In this document: positions 35,766-44,883 of the stretch, piece by piece
Layout: every line of letters begins with the position of its first letter
Numbering within the stretch: the first letter of the stretch is position 1
Assembly: GCA_963813315.1 (NCBI GenBank)
Contig: CAWEYO010000016.1
Span: 124,001-188,000, forward strand
Origin: CAWEYO01 sp963813315
GTDB taxonomy: Bacteria > Pseudomonadota > Alphaproteobacteria > Rhizobiales > Rhizobiaceae
DNA: 64,000 nt
Reading direction: 5' to 3'
Notes under the pieces: generated by a model
What the model saw: the letters and a program-made list of their open reading frames with translations, nothing else
Told to the model about the DNA's origin: nothing
Databases searched by the model: none
Made by a program: the position numbers and the translations under genes

Positions 35766-36515
35766 ATGGCGCGTTTGAAGGACAAGGTAGCGATCATCAC
35801 CGGCGCGGCGTCAGGTTTCGGCGAGGCTATGGCCAAGCGCTTCGCGGAAGATGGCGCGAAGGTCGTCGTTGCCGATTTGAACGCCAAGGGGGCGGAGCGC
35901 GTGGCCGGCGAGATCGGCAAGGCGGCGATCTGGGTGCAGACGGACGTTTCGCAGAGGTCCGAGTTCGACGAGATGGTCGGCGAGACCATGACTGTCTTTG
36001 GCCGTATCGACATCATGGTCAACAATGCCGGCTACACGCACCGCAACGGGGATATGCTGGCGGTGGACGAGCCAACCTTCGATCTTATCACCGCTGTCAA
36101 TATGAAGGCGATATACCACGCTGCCCTTGCAGTCGTTCCGATTATGGAAAGGCAGGGCGGCGGCGTCATTCTCACCACTGCATCGACCGCGGGGATCCGG
36201 CCACGGCCAGGTCTGACATGGTACAATGCATCCAAGGGATGGGCGATCACGGCGACGAAGTCGATGGCTGTCGAACTGGCGCCGAAGAACATACGCGTCA
36301 ATTGCCTTTGCCCCGTCGCTGGCGAGACCGGCATGCTTGCGCTTTTCATGGGGGAGGACACCCCGGAGAAGCGGGCTCAGTTCCGCGCGTCGATTCCGCT
36401 CGGGCGACTTTCCACTCCGACGGACGTCGCAAACGCAGCATTATGGCTCGTTTCCAGCGAGGCCGAGTTTATCACCGGCGTCGCGCTGGAGGTCGATGGG
36501 GGACGGTGTATTTGA
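35766..36515 (+). CDS. SDR family oxidoreductase
   Basis: 249 residues. Classical short-chain dehydrogenase: TGAASGFG cofactor loop, NNAG, catalytic Ser before TAGIRP and Tyr-Lys in WYNASKGW, ending DGGRCI. Likely partner of the preceding aldehyde dehydrogenase. The 294 bases after it hold an AT-rich leader and the start of an integrase pseudogene. Confidence 0.92.
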   Translation: MARLKDKVAIITGAASGFGEAMAKRFAEDGAKVVVADLNAKGAERVAGEIGKAAIWVQTDVSQRSEFDEMVGETMTVFGRIDIMVNNAGYTHRNGDMLAVDEPTFDLITAVNMKAIYHAALAVVPIMERQGGGVILTTASTAGIRPRPGLTWYNASKGWAITATKSMAVELAPKNIRVNCLCPVAGETGMLALFMGEDTPEKRAQFRASIPLGRLSTPTDVANAALWLVSSEAEFITGVALEVDGGRCI

Positions 36516-36809
36516 GGCCGTAGGAAGCTACGGCACTTCTCATACCAGCGGCTGTTATGTTCGACCGTCTATGCTGCCCTCGCCTGCCGGACACAAGAAC
36601 CCTCTACGAATGATCCCCTCTCTTGCGTTTTCCAAACGCATGCTCTAGCTTTGCAGTCAAAGACTTAGCCACATCAAGGCTTTGATATTGCTAGAAAAAT
36701 GTATTTCAATGCATTTTCTCATGTTTCATGATATTGCTTGCGCCGTGGACCCGGATTGGACCCGTTTTGGCCGGGACCGGCTCCGAAAAGCAAAGGAAAG
36801 GCACTCCTA

Positions 36810-37985
36810 TTGACGATCCGAAAGCTCACCGCCCTCGCTCTTGCCACCCTGCCCGAAGGCGATCATCCCGACCCGCACTGCCCCGGCCTCATCTTCCGCG
36901 TCCAGAAGCGCCGCCGCACTTGGGTGTTCCGCACCAGACGTGCCGGCAAGCGTCTGCGCGACCGCCTGGGTTACTTCCCGCAGATGGGATTGAAGGAGGC
37001 AAGGCTGGCGGCTGGCGAAGCGGCGCTGCGTGCCGAAAGCGGATTGCGGGCCGTGCCGGAGGCGATCGTGCATCCCAGGGCGGCCGGCGAGACGCTTGGC
37101 GATTTGCTCGACGACTATGAGCGCATGCAAATCCGCGAAAACCACAAGCTGAAGACCTTTCACCGCCGCATGCGCGATCTCAGGCGCGGACTCGGGCCGT
37201 GTCTGCAGCTCGGCGCCAAGGCTTTTGCCAAAGCCGACCTGCGCGAAGCCCATACCGCAGTCGTCGAGGGCCGTGCGATCGGCCGCAAGCATGGCCGCAA
37301 GGGCGGCCCGGTTGCCGGCAACCGTTTCCTCGATGTTGCCACACGTTCTTTGACTGGGCGCTGAAGGAGGATCGCGTCGACGCCAATCACGTTGCGGCGA
37401 TCCGCATGGCGCCGGAAGAGCCGCGGGACGCACCTTCGACCATGACGAAATCCGCAAGGTGTGGAAGGCATCGCAGGAGATGGGCGCCTACGGGCGGCTG
37501 GTCCGCTTTCTGCTTGTAACCGCCGCCAGAGAGGGCGAGGCGCTGGAGATGCACGGCGGTGACGTGTTGGACCGGCTGTGGCGCAAGCGGCAGGTGGTCG
37601 GCGCCAACAAGAGCGGCAAACCAAAAAAGACCATCCTGCCGGCAATGGCGCTCGCCGAGGTCGGCGCCGGCGCGCGCGCGATCGCGTGTTCCCGGGCGGG
37701 CGCGGTGGCCAATTCGGTAACCTGTCGACGTGCAAGAAGAGGCTCGATGCGAAGGCCGGCATACCGCACTGGACATTGCACGATCTGCGCAGAACTGCGT
37801 CGAGCGGGATGCAGGAGCTTAAGGTCGAGCCGCACGTCATTCGCTACGGCGTTCTCGATCACACGGCCAAGGGGCTGGACGCGGTTTACCTGCTTGGCGA
37901 TCTTACCGCGCCGGCAGGCGAGGCGCTGCAAAGGTGGGCCACCGAGCTGGAGCGCATCGTCGGTGCCGAGCAGGCGGTTTCATGA
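36810..37985 (+). pseudogene. Tyrosine integrase (P4-type) gene with frameshifts
   Basis: A TTG start after AAAGGAAAGG opens MTIRKLTALALATLPEGDHP, then RRRTWVFRTRRAGKRLRDRL and GYFPQMGLKEARLAA, the N-terminus of phage-type integrases with the DUF4102 arm. Phase changes near 37337 (before FFDWALKEDRV), 37420 (before TFDHDEIRKVW) and 37680 (before RVFPGGRGGQFGN). The catalytic box WTLHDLRRTASSGM and the tail with a Tyr (VYLLGD) remain. Dead as it stands. It marks the left side of an island. Confidence 0.85.
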
Positions 37986-38421
37986 GCGACGAACGACCAC
38001 CGTTGCAGGATCGGCATTTCGAACAACTTTGCCAATTCGTGCTGGAGTACGGAATACCGTTTCCGGAAATGTATCACAAGCAAATCGCCCAGCGCTTGTT
38101 GGAACTCATACCGCCCGTCCGAGACCGAGGGGCCGTCCTGAAAGCCACACGGCAGAGGCTGGATGGGATGTCGAATGGCTTATCGAAAACGGTGTTGCGC
38201 AAGCCGAAGCGCGCAAACTGATCGCCGAGCACCATCGCCTTTCGCTGCCGACGGTGCAGCGGGCGCACCAGAGACATTTGCAAGTGAAAAAGCAGGAAGA
38301 CATCACTTCGGAGATCCAGCACCATGGCCTCTCGCTACAAGCGGTGCAGCGGATATACCAGAGACATTTGCAAGTGATGAAACGCAAAGTGAAGAAACGG
38401 AAGATATCACGTCGGAGATAG
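37982..38421 (+). pseudogene. Small DNA-binding-like gene, frameshifted, with internal duplication
   Basis: ATGA overlap with the integrase end. Frame 2 reads MSDERPPLQDRHFEQLCQFV and LEYGIPFPEMYHKQIAQRLL; near 38110-38140 the sense moves to another frame: RPRGRPESH (an AT-hook-like motif), WDVEWLIENGVAQAEARKLI, then two copies of LSL..VQR..QRHLQV from an 80-base tandem duplication. Similar genes often follow such integrases. Probably inactive; function unknown. Confidence 0.55.
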
Positions 38422-38510
38422 TGCGGCACAAATAGGGACCATTTGTACCGCCTTATGCCCCATATTTTGTGGTCTTATATATGGATCCGCACCAATTCTA
38501 GGGCGCGGAT

Positions 38511-39320
38511 ATGGCGAAGCTGCTTTCCGAGACGGCTCACGCGCCTGAGCGCGACGACGCCTTCTGTTATTGGACTTTCAAGGATCTGCAGGCCCGCCGC
38601 ATCGTAGCGAGCCGCACCGACCTGCACAGAAAGCAGCGGTTTTTTGGCTTTCCGCGCCCCGTGATCCTCACCGGCGGCAGGGGAGCCAATGCGATTTACA
38701 AGGTTGGTGAGGTCAAGTCGTGGCTGATTGAGCGGGAAAGCCTGGCCACTCGAAACACTGCCCCTGAAATGAAAGCTGGCAGCCGCCCTCGCGGCAGGCC
38801 GCGCAAGGATTCGGAAAACAAGAAGCCGTCACGTTTAGCGGATGCAACGACCTCGGAGACTGCCCGCAAGGCAACCCTGGTCATTGCCCGTCTGGACCGT
38901 CTTGGCCGCAATGTTCACTTCATCAGCGGCTTGATGCAGAGCGGGGTGCCGTTCCTGGTCTGCGACCGCCCCAACGCAAAGCCGTTCGAACTGCACATCT
39001 ATGCCGCGCTGGCCGAAGAGGAAACCCGTGCGATTTCCGCCCGCACGAAGGCTGCGCTGCAGGCCGCAAAAGCCAGAGGCGTCCGGCTTGGCAACCCGAC
39101 CAACCGCGACGAGGCGGCACGTATGGGCTCAGCGGCGAACCGGGAGCGGGCGCGGCAATGGGCGGACAACATCAAGCCGGTGATCGCCCAGATCCAGGCT
39201 GCGGGCATCACGACGCTGGAAGGGATTGCCAGGGAACTGAACGCCCGTAACGTCAAGACCTCTCGCGGCGGCGAATGGCATAAGATGACTGTCGCGCGGG
39301 TGCTGAAGGCGAAGGCGTGA
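38511..39320 (+). CDS. AlpA-like HTH fused to truncated serine recombinase
   Basis: 269 residues in one open frame. Residues 1-75 resemble AlpA/excisionase DNA-binding proteins (YWTFKDLQARRIVASRTDLH, GEVKSWL); about 93-100 is an AT-hook SRPRGRPRK; residues about 125-269 are the second half of a resolvase (TLVIARLDRLGRNVHFISGL, ALAEEETRAISARTKAAL) and its C-terminal HTH. The recombinase start with the catalytic serine (YxRVSTxxQ) is absent. It is probably a deletion-born fusion: able to bind DNA but not to cut it. Confidence 0.75.
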   Translation: MAKLLSETAHAPERDDAFCYWTFKDLQARRIVASRTDLHRKQRFFGFPRPVILTGGRGANAIYKVGEVKSWLIERESLATRNTAPEMKAGSRPRGRPRKDSENKKPSRLADATTSETARKATLVIARLDRLGRNVHFISGLMQSGVPFLVCDRPNAKPFELHIYAALAEEETRAISARTKAALQAAKARGVRLGNPTNRDEAARMGSAANRERARQWADNIKPVIAQIQAAGITTLEGIARELNARNVKTSRGGEWHKMTVARVLKAKA

Positions 39321-39527
39321 GGCCCTTGGCCGCCGAGCACCCACCACCACCCGGCCCCGGTTTCCCGGCGGCGGGGGCCAGGTCGAAAAAGGGGGCCCAC
39401 TATCGCGTCGAACTCTTCGAAGAAGAGTGGCTGGCCCAAACGCTACTTGGGCGGACGTTCAGCAAAGCGCGGGTCGGAAGGTTGCGATGTCCTTCTATGT
39501 CATGTTCCGGCTGATGAACTAAGATGA

Positions 39528-39749
39528 CTACTGGAGTTTTGCCCTTCGTGCGCGGGCGGAAGGATCCATCCATAGCGCAGCCTTGAGTTCCTCGGCTGTC
39601 CTTAAGCCGTTCTGAAACAACATCACAATTAGAGACGCAATCGCTTCCTTGCTGGGGTCGTCGGTGATGCCACATACAAAGCAGTAGTCGTCGAAGGTTT
39701 TGGCCAGAATGGTCAACTGTTCGGGGTCTATGATGCTGGGAAAGTCCAC
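39528..39749 (-). CDS. Small hypothetical protein
   Basis: 73 residues: MDFPSIIDPEQLTILAKTFD, then SKEAIASLIVMLFQNGLRTA, EELKAALW. The pattern (helical, ending AEELKAAL) resembles short rhizobial proteins of unknown function that I have seen near stress genes. A purine-rich AGGGGAGGAAG stretch precedes the ATG by several bases. The flanking 39321-39527 and 39750-40140 show no other gene. Confidence 0.6.
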   Translation of the reverse strand: MDFPSIIDPEQLTILAKTFDDYCFVCGITDDPSKEAIASLIVMLFQNGLRTAEELKAALWMDPSARARRAKLQ

Positions 39750-40142
39750 CTGCTTCCTCCCCTCGCCCTTTATGGTGGGAGCGCAATCTCCCTTTCAACC
39801 GTCCATGTGAGGCCCGCCTGATGAACCGCAGCGTCGCCTGAGAGGCAACTTTGTTGCTCGTAGGCGTGGCGCTAGGCGTTCGGCTGCCGGACGAACCATC
39901 AAGTTCGCCCGGCAGCACAAGCTACCCGCCACTACTTCATCGCCACACAATCTGGACGCCATCAGCGTGTCGTTCATCTAGAGTGCCTTCGCGAACGCTG
40001 TGCTTGCCAGGATCGTGCTAACAAAGTGCGATTGCCCCGATGGCTGGCATCCTCGCATAGCGGACATTACCGGGCGTTGGCCAGGACATTACGGATTTGT
40101 AAGAAACGTCGACCCCTCTCGAGATGCCCTTGACCCGGTCGA

Positions 40143-40440
40143 ATTCATTCTGCGCTGTGTCCGAGTTCGAGAAGGCGATGCTGGTCGAGAAGCTGAAGGG
40201 GGCACGCGAGAGAAAGCGCCGCGAGACGGGCAGGAAGGTCGGTGGACGGCAGAACTATGCGGAAATGGAAGGCGGGCCGGAGGTGATCGCGCTGGCGAAG
40301 AAACTGCATCGATATCCGGTCAATGGTAGGCGGAGATCGTTGCGGGAAGTATCTGCTGCACTAGCCGAGGCAGGTTATCTGTCGAGTGCGGGGACGCCCT
40401 ATAGTGCCTCCGCCGTCTCGTGCCTGTTGTCATCCACCGC
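40143..40440 (+). pseudogene. Serine recombinase fragment
   Basis: The frame gives SEFEKAMLVEKLKGARERKR, RETGRKVGGRQNYAEM and RRSLREVSAALAEAGYLSSA, the end of the catalytic domain and the recombinase/HTH segment of a resolvase. The front two thirds are missing and the end breaks into low complexity. It differs from the recombinase half at 38.9 kb, so two recombinases have decayed here. Confidence 0.65.
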
Positions 40441-40514
40441 CGCCGCTGCGCCGCCCCTGAGGACAATGTCCTGGCTCAGGCCAAGCGGCAGCTGGCCGAA
40501 TTGGGGGCGAAAAT

Positions 40515-41024
40515 TTGAGCGAGCAGACTTATCACGAACTGACCGGGCCGGATGGCGAAGTGCTGGGCCAGGTGACCCGCTACCTGCGCAAGCCGCCAGA
40601 GGAGCGGTACTACAGCCACAGCTATGTCAACCACGCCCAGCGGGCCTTCCCGACGCTATGGGAGGCGATGCGCTGGCTGCGGGTCAATGCCGAGATGGGG
40701 CACCGAAGTCCTGACCCTCGCCGGAAGGGTGGGGGTGGCAATGAGGGGCCCACCTTCGCCGCGTTCGCCGATTTCACCCGGACGGTAGATTTGAGGCTAG
40801 CCTCGCATTTTGCTTCAACAGGCGTAAGCCGGGAGGGGCTGTGCCATGACGCGATTTCGTGTAGCTCCGGTGTTTCTGAACGACATTGCCGGGCACTTGC
40901 ACGGCTGTGCGGGCATGTGAGCGGCGTCGATCTGAAGGCGGAAGGATCTTGCCGAGGATGGCGACCTGCATGCTTGCGACGGCATGGACCGGCGGCTAGT
41001 CTAGGCGAAATGACTTTCTGTTGA
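40515..41024 (+). CDS. Hypothetical protein, conserved-looking first 65 residues
   Basis: MSEQTYHELTGPDGEVLGQV, then RKPPEERYYSHSYVNHAQRA and FPTLWEAMRWLRVNAEMG read like a genuine small protein. After about residue 66 the composition changes to low-quality sequence that includes the GGGGTGGCAATGAGGGGCC repeat, so the true C-terminus has probably been lost and the frame reads on by chance. Unknown function. Confidence 0.45.
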   Translation: MSEQTYHELTGPDGEVLGQVTRYLRKPPEERYYSHSYVNHAQRAFPTLWEAMRWLRVNAEMGHRSPDPRRKGGGGNEGPTFAAFADFTRTVDLRLASHFASTGVSREGLCHDAISCSSGVSERHCRALARLCGHVSGVDLKAEGSCRGWRPACLRRHGPAASLGEMTFC

Positions 41025-41121
41025 ATTGCCATGCCACTCTGCCTTTTGTAAGTGGGCACGATCCAGTCCGGGCAGCGGTCAACTTTTCGGGATCGCGCGC
41101 TCAAGCGGAAAGGATGTTGAG

Positions 41122-41802
41122 ATGCCCACGCACCAATCCGAAGGACCCCTGCAGCCAGGGGATCGAGCGCCCAATGTGGTGCTCGATGCGGTCACGCGTG
41201 ACGGCAAGGTGGCGATCGATGATTTTCGCGGCCACAAGCCCGTGCTGGTCGGCTTGTACCGTGGATTGCATTGCCCTTTCTGCCGTCGCCACATCACAGC
41301 CCTGGCGCAACTCGACCCTGCGCTGCGCGAGATGGGGGTCGAAAGCCTTGCCGTAGTGAACACGCCGACCGAGCGGGCGCGCCTTTACTTCCGCTATCAC
41401 CCCATGCCGACACTGCTTGCCGCGTCCGACCCGGAACGGGCCTCGCACCGCGCCTTCGGCTTGCCCAACCTCGAATTTACCGAGAACGAGACGGAATGGC
41501 CACGCAAGGTAGGAATGGACGTAGCAAGGTCCATGCGGGTGGACGCACCTGGCGAATTGCCTGAACCCATGGACCCTATGGCGGCGTCCGAATTCCTCAA
41601 CAAACTGGACGGCTATGAGGTGACCCAAGCCGATCAGCAGATGAGTGCGACCGGGCATGGCCAACTCGTCGGCCATTTCCTGCTCGACCGTGACGGCATC
41701 GTACGCTGGACCTTTACCGAATTCCCCGAAGAAGGCCGGTACATGTTCACCGCCCCGACCCCAGATGAAGTGATGTCCGCCGCTTCCAGGGTGATGAATT
41801 AG
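41122..41802 (+). CDS. Peroxiredoxin-like (AhpC/TSA) protein
   Basis: 226 residues. Thioredoxin-fold redoxin: GDRAPNVVLDAVTRDGKVAI, DDFRGHKPVLVGLYRGLHC, and a CPFC motif where peroxiredoxins have their active Cys; then VESLAVVNTPTERARLYFRY. The C-terminal half (GHFLLDRDGIVRWTFTE) is typical. AAAGGA precedes the ATG. Probably reduces peroxides or a disulphide substrate. It is intact within a pseudogene-rich region. Confidence 0.85.
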   Translation: MPTHQSEGPLQPGDRAPNVVLDAVTRDGKVAIDDFRGHKPVLVGLYRGLHCPFCRRHITALAQLDPALREMGVESLAVVNTPTERARLYFRYHPMPTLLAASDPERASHRAFGLPNLEFTENETEWPRKVGMDVARSMRVDAPGELPEPMDPMAASEFLNKLDGYEVTQADQQMSATGHGQLVGHFLLDRDGIVRWTFTEFPEEGRYMFTAPTPDEVMSAASRVMN

Positions 41803-41929
41803 ACTAGATCGGATCAACGCGCTACTACTGAAGTGGGCGAGCGCCTTGTCCCACAGGACCGGGCGGCGTAAGAGCGGCCATTTTCCCCAACGACTGACCC
41901 TGCCCGCGCCACTTCACCGCTGTCCCATT

Positions 41930-42178
41930 ATGCGGGCTGCAAATTTCGGCTTTCTTGGCGCTCATGATGTCCAACTTGTGACGTTGGCAGCCTGGCGGAA
42001 CGGTATTTCCGCCACGATCCTTCGACAGCCGGAGTCAAGTTGCGGCAGTTCGCCGAATTGGTGGCCAAGCTGATCGCTGCCGCCATGCATCCTACCGCGA
42101 GGAGGGCGAGACGTTCGAAGAGATGCTGCGTCAGCAAGGCTCGCAACTTGCGTTCGGGTATCAGTTGCTTGCTAGCAG
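41930..42178 (+). pseudogene. 5' fragment of a type I restriction (HsdR-like) gene
   Basis: Three segments in successive phases: MRAANFGFLGAHDVQLVTL, then LAERYFRHDPSTAGVKLRQF and AELVAKLIAA, then HASYREEGETFEEMLRQ. This is the N-terminal domain (DUF4145-like) that begins many HsdR/DEAD-helicase restriction subunits. Two frameshifts and loss of the helicase part show a remnant. No hsdM or hsdS is visible in the window. Confidence 0.6.
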
Positions 42179-42392
42179 CCAATCAGCACTCGCTTGGTCG
42201 AGGTGAAGAGGCATGACCCCAGCGTCACCTTGCGGGCCGTGATCCGCGCTGGTAAGTATCCCTCTGCATCCAGAGAGGGCTTCGGCCCCGCCAACCAGCC
42301 TTGACCGGCAACGGTGGCACGACGATGTGGCCGCATGAGCGGCAACAGTAGGTCGCCAATCCCTCCAGATGCGAGTCAACTCTGGAGGTCCT

Positions 42393-42724
42393 TCATGCTC
42401 TCAAGACATGGTTTCCTGAAACGCAGCCCCAAGCACCGCCTGATCGAAGTGCTGGCGGCACGGTGGGTCACCCGGCGCTTTGGCTCCGATGACAAGTACG
42501 GGACCAAAGCCCGCAATCGCGAGGCCATCGCTGCCTCCATGCGCAACTGGCTCGCTCAGCATGGTCGCCTGCCGAGCGGCACGCACAAGGTGAAACTGCC
42601 GGCAGCGCGGCGGCTGTCGGATGGGGTATACATTTCGCCATATGGGTCGGCCACCTCATCTGGCCGGAGCTACGACGATCCTGTCAACGCTCGCTGCTGG
42701 CAGGCGGAGGTGGGGTGGCAATGA
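42393..42724 (+). CDS. Hypothetical protein, doubtful
   Basis: From the ATG, MLSRHGFLKRSPKHRLIEVL and KYGTKARNREAIAASMRNWL have coding-like GC-rich third positions; the last 30 codons (after RRLSDGVYIS) look like chance reading. I recognise no family. Possibly a degraded island gene. From 42725 to 43117 I see no gene. Confidence 0.35.
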
Positions 42725-43117
42725 GGGGCCACCCGAATATCCAGCTCACGCTTCGTTCGGGCTTGACGACCGGATCGCCTATGCGAAGGAAGGTGAAGGA
42801 CTGGCAGTTCAGAAGGGGCGGCCGGCGGGTTGGGGGTTGGGGACTCCCGCCCGACGCTATTTGTCACAGTTGTGGATAGCGGCTGACCCTCACGGCCATG
42901 GCCGAGCAGCGGGAACCATTTTCATGCCGCGCAATTATCAGAGCGTTTCTGCTCCCTTCCTCTCGGGGAAGCGCAGACAAGCGAGGCGAGGTTCTGGATC
43001 AGTCATCCAGCTTTGTCGGAACCTCGGCGTATTTTCTGGACAAGGGATGTGGCGCATTGATCAGATACGGGGCCCGTGCGAAACCACTTTGCTTGGGCCG
43101 GCGAGAAGGAGACGAAG

Positions 43118-43546
43118 ATGAACCGTATTGTAAAATCCGCCATCCTCGGCGTGGCGGTCGCGGCAACGACGCTGACTGCTATCCCGGCAGCGAATGCCGG
43201 CAACAACTGGAACCACTATTACGGCAACTACCATGGCTCGAACGGAGACGCTATCGCCGCCGGCGTGATCGGCCTTGCGGCCGGCGCGATCATCGGGGGC
43301 ATTTTGGCTCAGCCGACCTATCGCTCGCCAGTGTACGCCGACCCTTACCGCTATCAGAACTTGGGACCGGTCGGCGGCTACTACGCGAACGGCTACTATC
43401 AGGAGCCTGTCTACGCCCGCCGTTCGCTTCAGCCGTGGAGCCGCGGTTGGTACAACTACTGCAGCAACCGCTACCGCAGCTTCAATCCGCGCACCGGAAC
43501 TTTTTTCGGTTATGATGGCCGCGAGCATTTCTGCACCGCTGGCTGA
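43118..43546 (+). CDS. BA14K family protein
   Basis: 142 residues. Signal peptide to about Ala28 (AIPAANA), a short Asn/Tyr-rich stretch, a hydrophobic segment with a glycine zipper (AAGVIGLAAGAIIGGIL), and a canonical C-terminal BA14K motif CSNRYRSFNPRTGTFFGYDG followed by a second Cys. GGAGAAGGAGACG precedes the ATG. Small envelope protein, as for the copy at 7.2 kb but closer to the family consensus. Confidence 0.88.
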   Translation: MNRIVKSAILGVAVAATTLTAIPAANAGNNWNHYYGNYHGSNGDAIAAGVIGLAAGAIIGGILAQPTYRSPVYADPYRYQNLGPVGGYYANGYYQEPVYARRSLQPWSRGWYNYCSNRYRSFNPRTGTFFGYDGREHFCTAG

Positions 43547-43627
43547 GGCAAGTTGGTATACAGCGTCGTCGCGGCAGCCGCGGAAGGGAAATCAAACTTC
43601 TTCCGCGCCGCGCCTAGTTCCGGCTTG

Positions 43628-43825
43628 TCATTCCGGCTTGTCATAAAGCGGCTTCCGGCTTTCTGGCTCCGCTCTCTTCTTCGCCACTAGGCTCAGATGC
43701 TCGCCCTTCGTCGTGATCGGTACGCTGTAGCCATGCAGCCGGACGGTGACGCTGCCGTCCTCATGAACCAGCGTCACCTCGCCTTGCATGGCGATGGTGT
43801 CGCCTTCCGATAGTTTCGCTGCCAT
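43628..43825 (-). CDS. Small KOW-like hypothetical protein
   Basis: 65 residues from MAAKLSEGDTIAMQG; GGAGGG stands seven bases before this ATG, so I prefer it to a start six codons earlier. Pattern GDTIAMQGEV, DGSVTVRLHG, HLSLVAKK matches the small protein at 6.56 kb. Probably a small beta barrel; function unknown. Confidence 0.65.
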   Translation of the reverse strand: MAAKLSEGDTIAMQGEVTLVHEDGSVTVRLHGYSVPITTKGEHLSLVAKKRAEPESRKPLYDKPE

Positions 43826-43941
43826 TTGACTGCCCTCCGGCACTGTGCGCGGGACGGCTGTCAGCGCGCGCGAGCTGCAATGAGTCGGGCTATGATACGC
43901 TCGGCCGATGTGCCAACACGGGCCACGCAGCCAGCCTTAGT

Positions 43942-44331
43942 TTACGGGGAAAATCGGGCGTCACAGACAGACGTGCCGATGACTTTGACCTTGAGTGTTG
44001 CTTCTACTGAAACACCCTCACCGGGGCTGAGGGTTATTTCGCCAAGAATTGCCTCCTCTCCCGGATTGGCTTCGAACTCGCCGCCTTGGGTGATTTCTGA
44101 CGTGCCGCCGACACCTGATTTTACGATCACGAGATCATACTCACCAGTTGTCCGGATGTGGCTGGTTGCCACCGCCTCAAGCCGAAGGTCGCCGGAGGAT
44201 TGGCGCGATCGGATTTCACACGCCACGTCAAGCGCGGCTTCCATTGCCATGGCAACCGTTCCGTTCGCTACGGTGAATGAAGCCAAGAGCAGGGGGAAAT
44301 ATCCACGAATTGTCGGCATCTCAAGCCTCAT
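43942..44331 (-). CDS. csgH: CsgH-like curli assembly chaperone
   Basis: About 129 residues with a signal peptide (to VAMA). The mature part has two cysteines near its ends (DVACEIR, TSVCDAR) and the pattern EYDLVIVKSGVGGTSEITQG, GEFEANPGEEAILGEITLSP, which I recognise as the alphaproteobacterial curli chaperone CsgH; CsgH inhibits premature fibril formation in the periplasm. The curlin gene lies upstream on the same strand, 61 bases away. Confidence 0.8.
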   Translation of the reverse strand: MRLEMPTIRGYFPLLLASFTVANGTVAMAMEAALDVACEIRSRQSSGDLRLEAVATSHIRTTGEYDLVIVKSGVGGTSEITQGGEFEANPGEEAILGEITLSPGEGVSVEATLKVKVIGTSVCDARFSP

Positions 44332-44392
44332 GTGGCTACGCCCGCAGTGAAAAGCGCAGGGTACCTCTCGCCCCTCCCACGCGTCCGTCTGC

Positions 44393-44830
44393 CTAGTATC
44401 CACCTTGAATGATCACCGAGATGTTGCCGTTGCCGGACTGGTAGGTTTCCGCCTGCTGTCCACTACCGACCTGAATGGTTCCGGCAACATTGCGACGACC
44501 CGTCTGCTGTGTGACGGCTCTGTGGCCACTGCCTATCTGAGCGTGGCCAGCAATGTTTCTGGAGCCGTGCTGATATATTTCCGACAGGTTGCGTCGGCCG
44601 ACTTGACCGCTCACAGCGAGATTGCGGTTGCCCAGTTGCTCAGCAAGCACCCTGTTGAACTTGCCGCGTTGGTGGAAGACCATCTTGTTCCGTTTGCCCT
44701 TCTGGTGGGCAGCAGCTCCATTCTGAAACCCGTACTGCTCGATGATGACCTTGTTGCCCGCGAAGGCCGGGGCAACATTGGCAGTATACAGGATCGCGAG
44801 TGCGCCGAGGCTCATCAAAGTCCGTTTCAT
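44393..44830 (-). CDS. Curlin repeat protein (CsgA/CsgB-like)
   Basis: 145 residues. Signal peptide to AFAG, then repeats of the form QxGxxN in strands of about 22 residues (HQRGKFNRVLAEQLGNRNLA, GQVGRRNLSEIYQHGSRNIA, QTGRRNVAGTIQVGSGQQAE), ending SGNGNISVIIQGGY. These stack into an amyloid fibre. GGAGAGAAG precedes the ATG. Co-oriented with csgH; csgG/E/F exporters are not in the window. Confidence 0.88.
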   Translation of the reverse strand: MKRTLMSLGALAILYTANVAPAFAGNKVIIEQYGFQNGAAAHQKGKRNKMVFHQRGKFNRVLAEQLGNRNLAVSGQVGRRNLSEIYQHGSRNIAGHAQIGSGHRAVTQQTGRRNVAGTIQVGSGQQAETYQSGNGNISVIIQGGY

Positions 44831-44883
44831 GTCTTCTCTCCGATCTGCAGTGGACCCACGCCTCGTGGTCCTGGTTGCTGATG

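Noticed and set aside
36600..36660. tRNA-like anticodon hairpin TGCGT-TTTCCAA-ACGCA before the integrase
   Set aside because: No D-arm, T-arm or acceptor pairing on either strand; a single 5-bp hairpin is not enough to call an att site.
42621..43121. 166-residue plus-strand ORF before the BA14K gene
   Set aside because: Low-complexity Gly/Arg composition, no RBS, and it overlaps other frames; no sign of a protein family.
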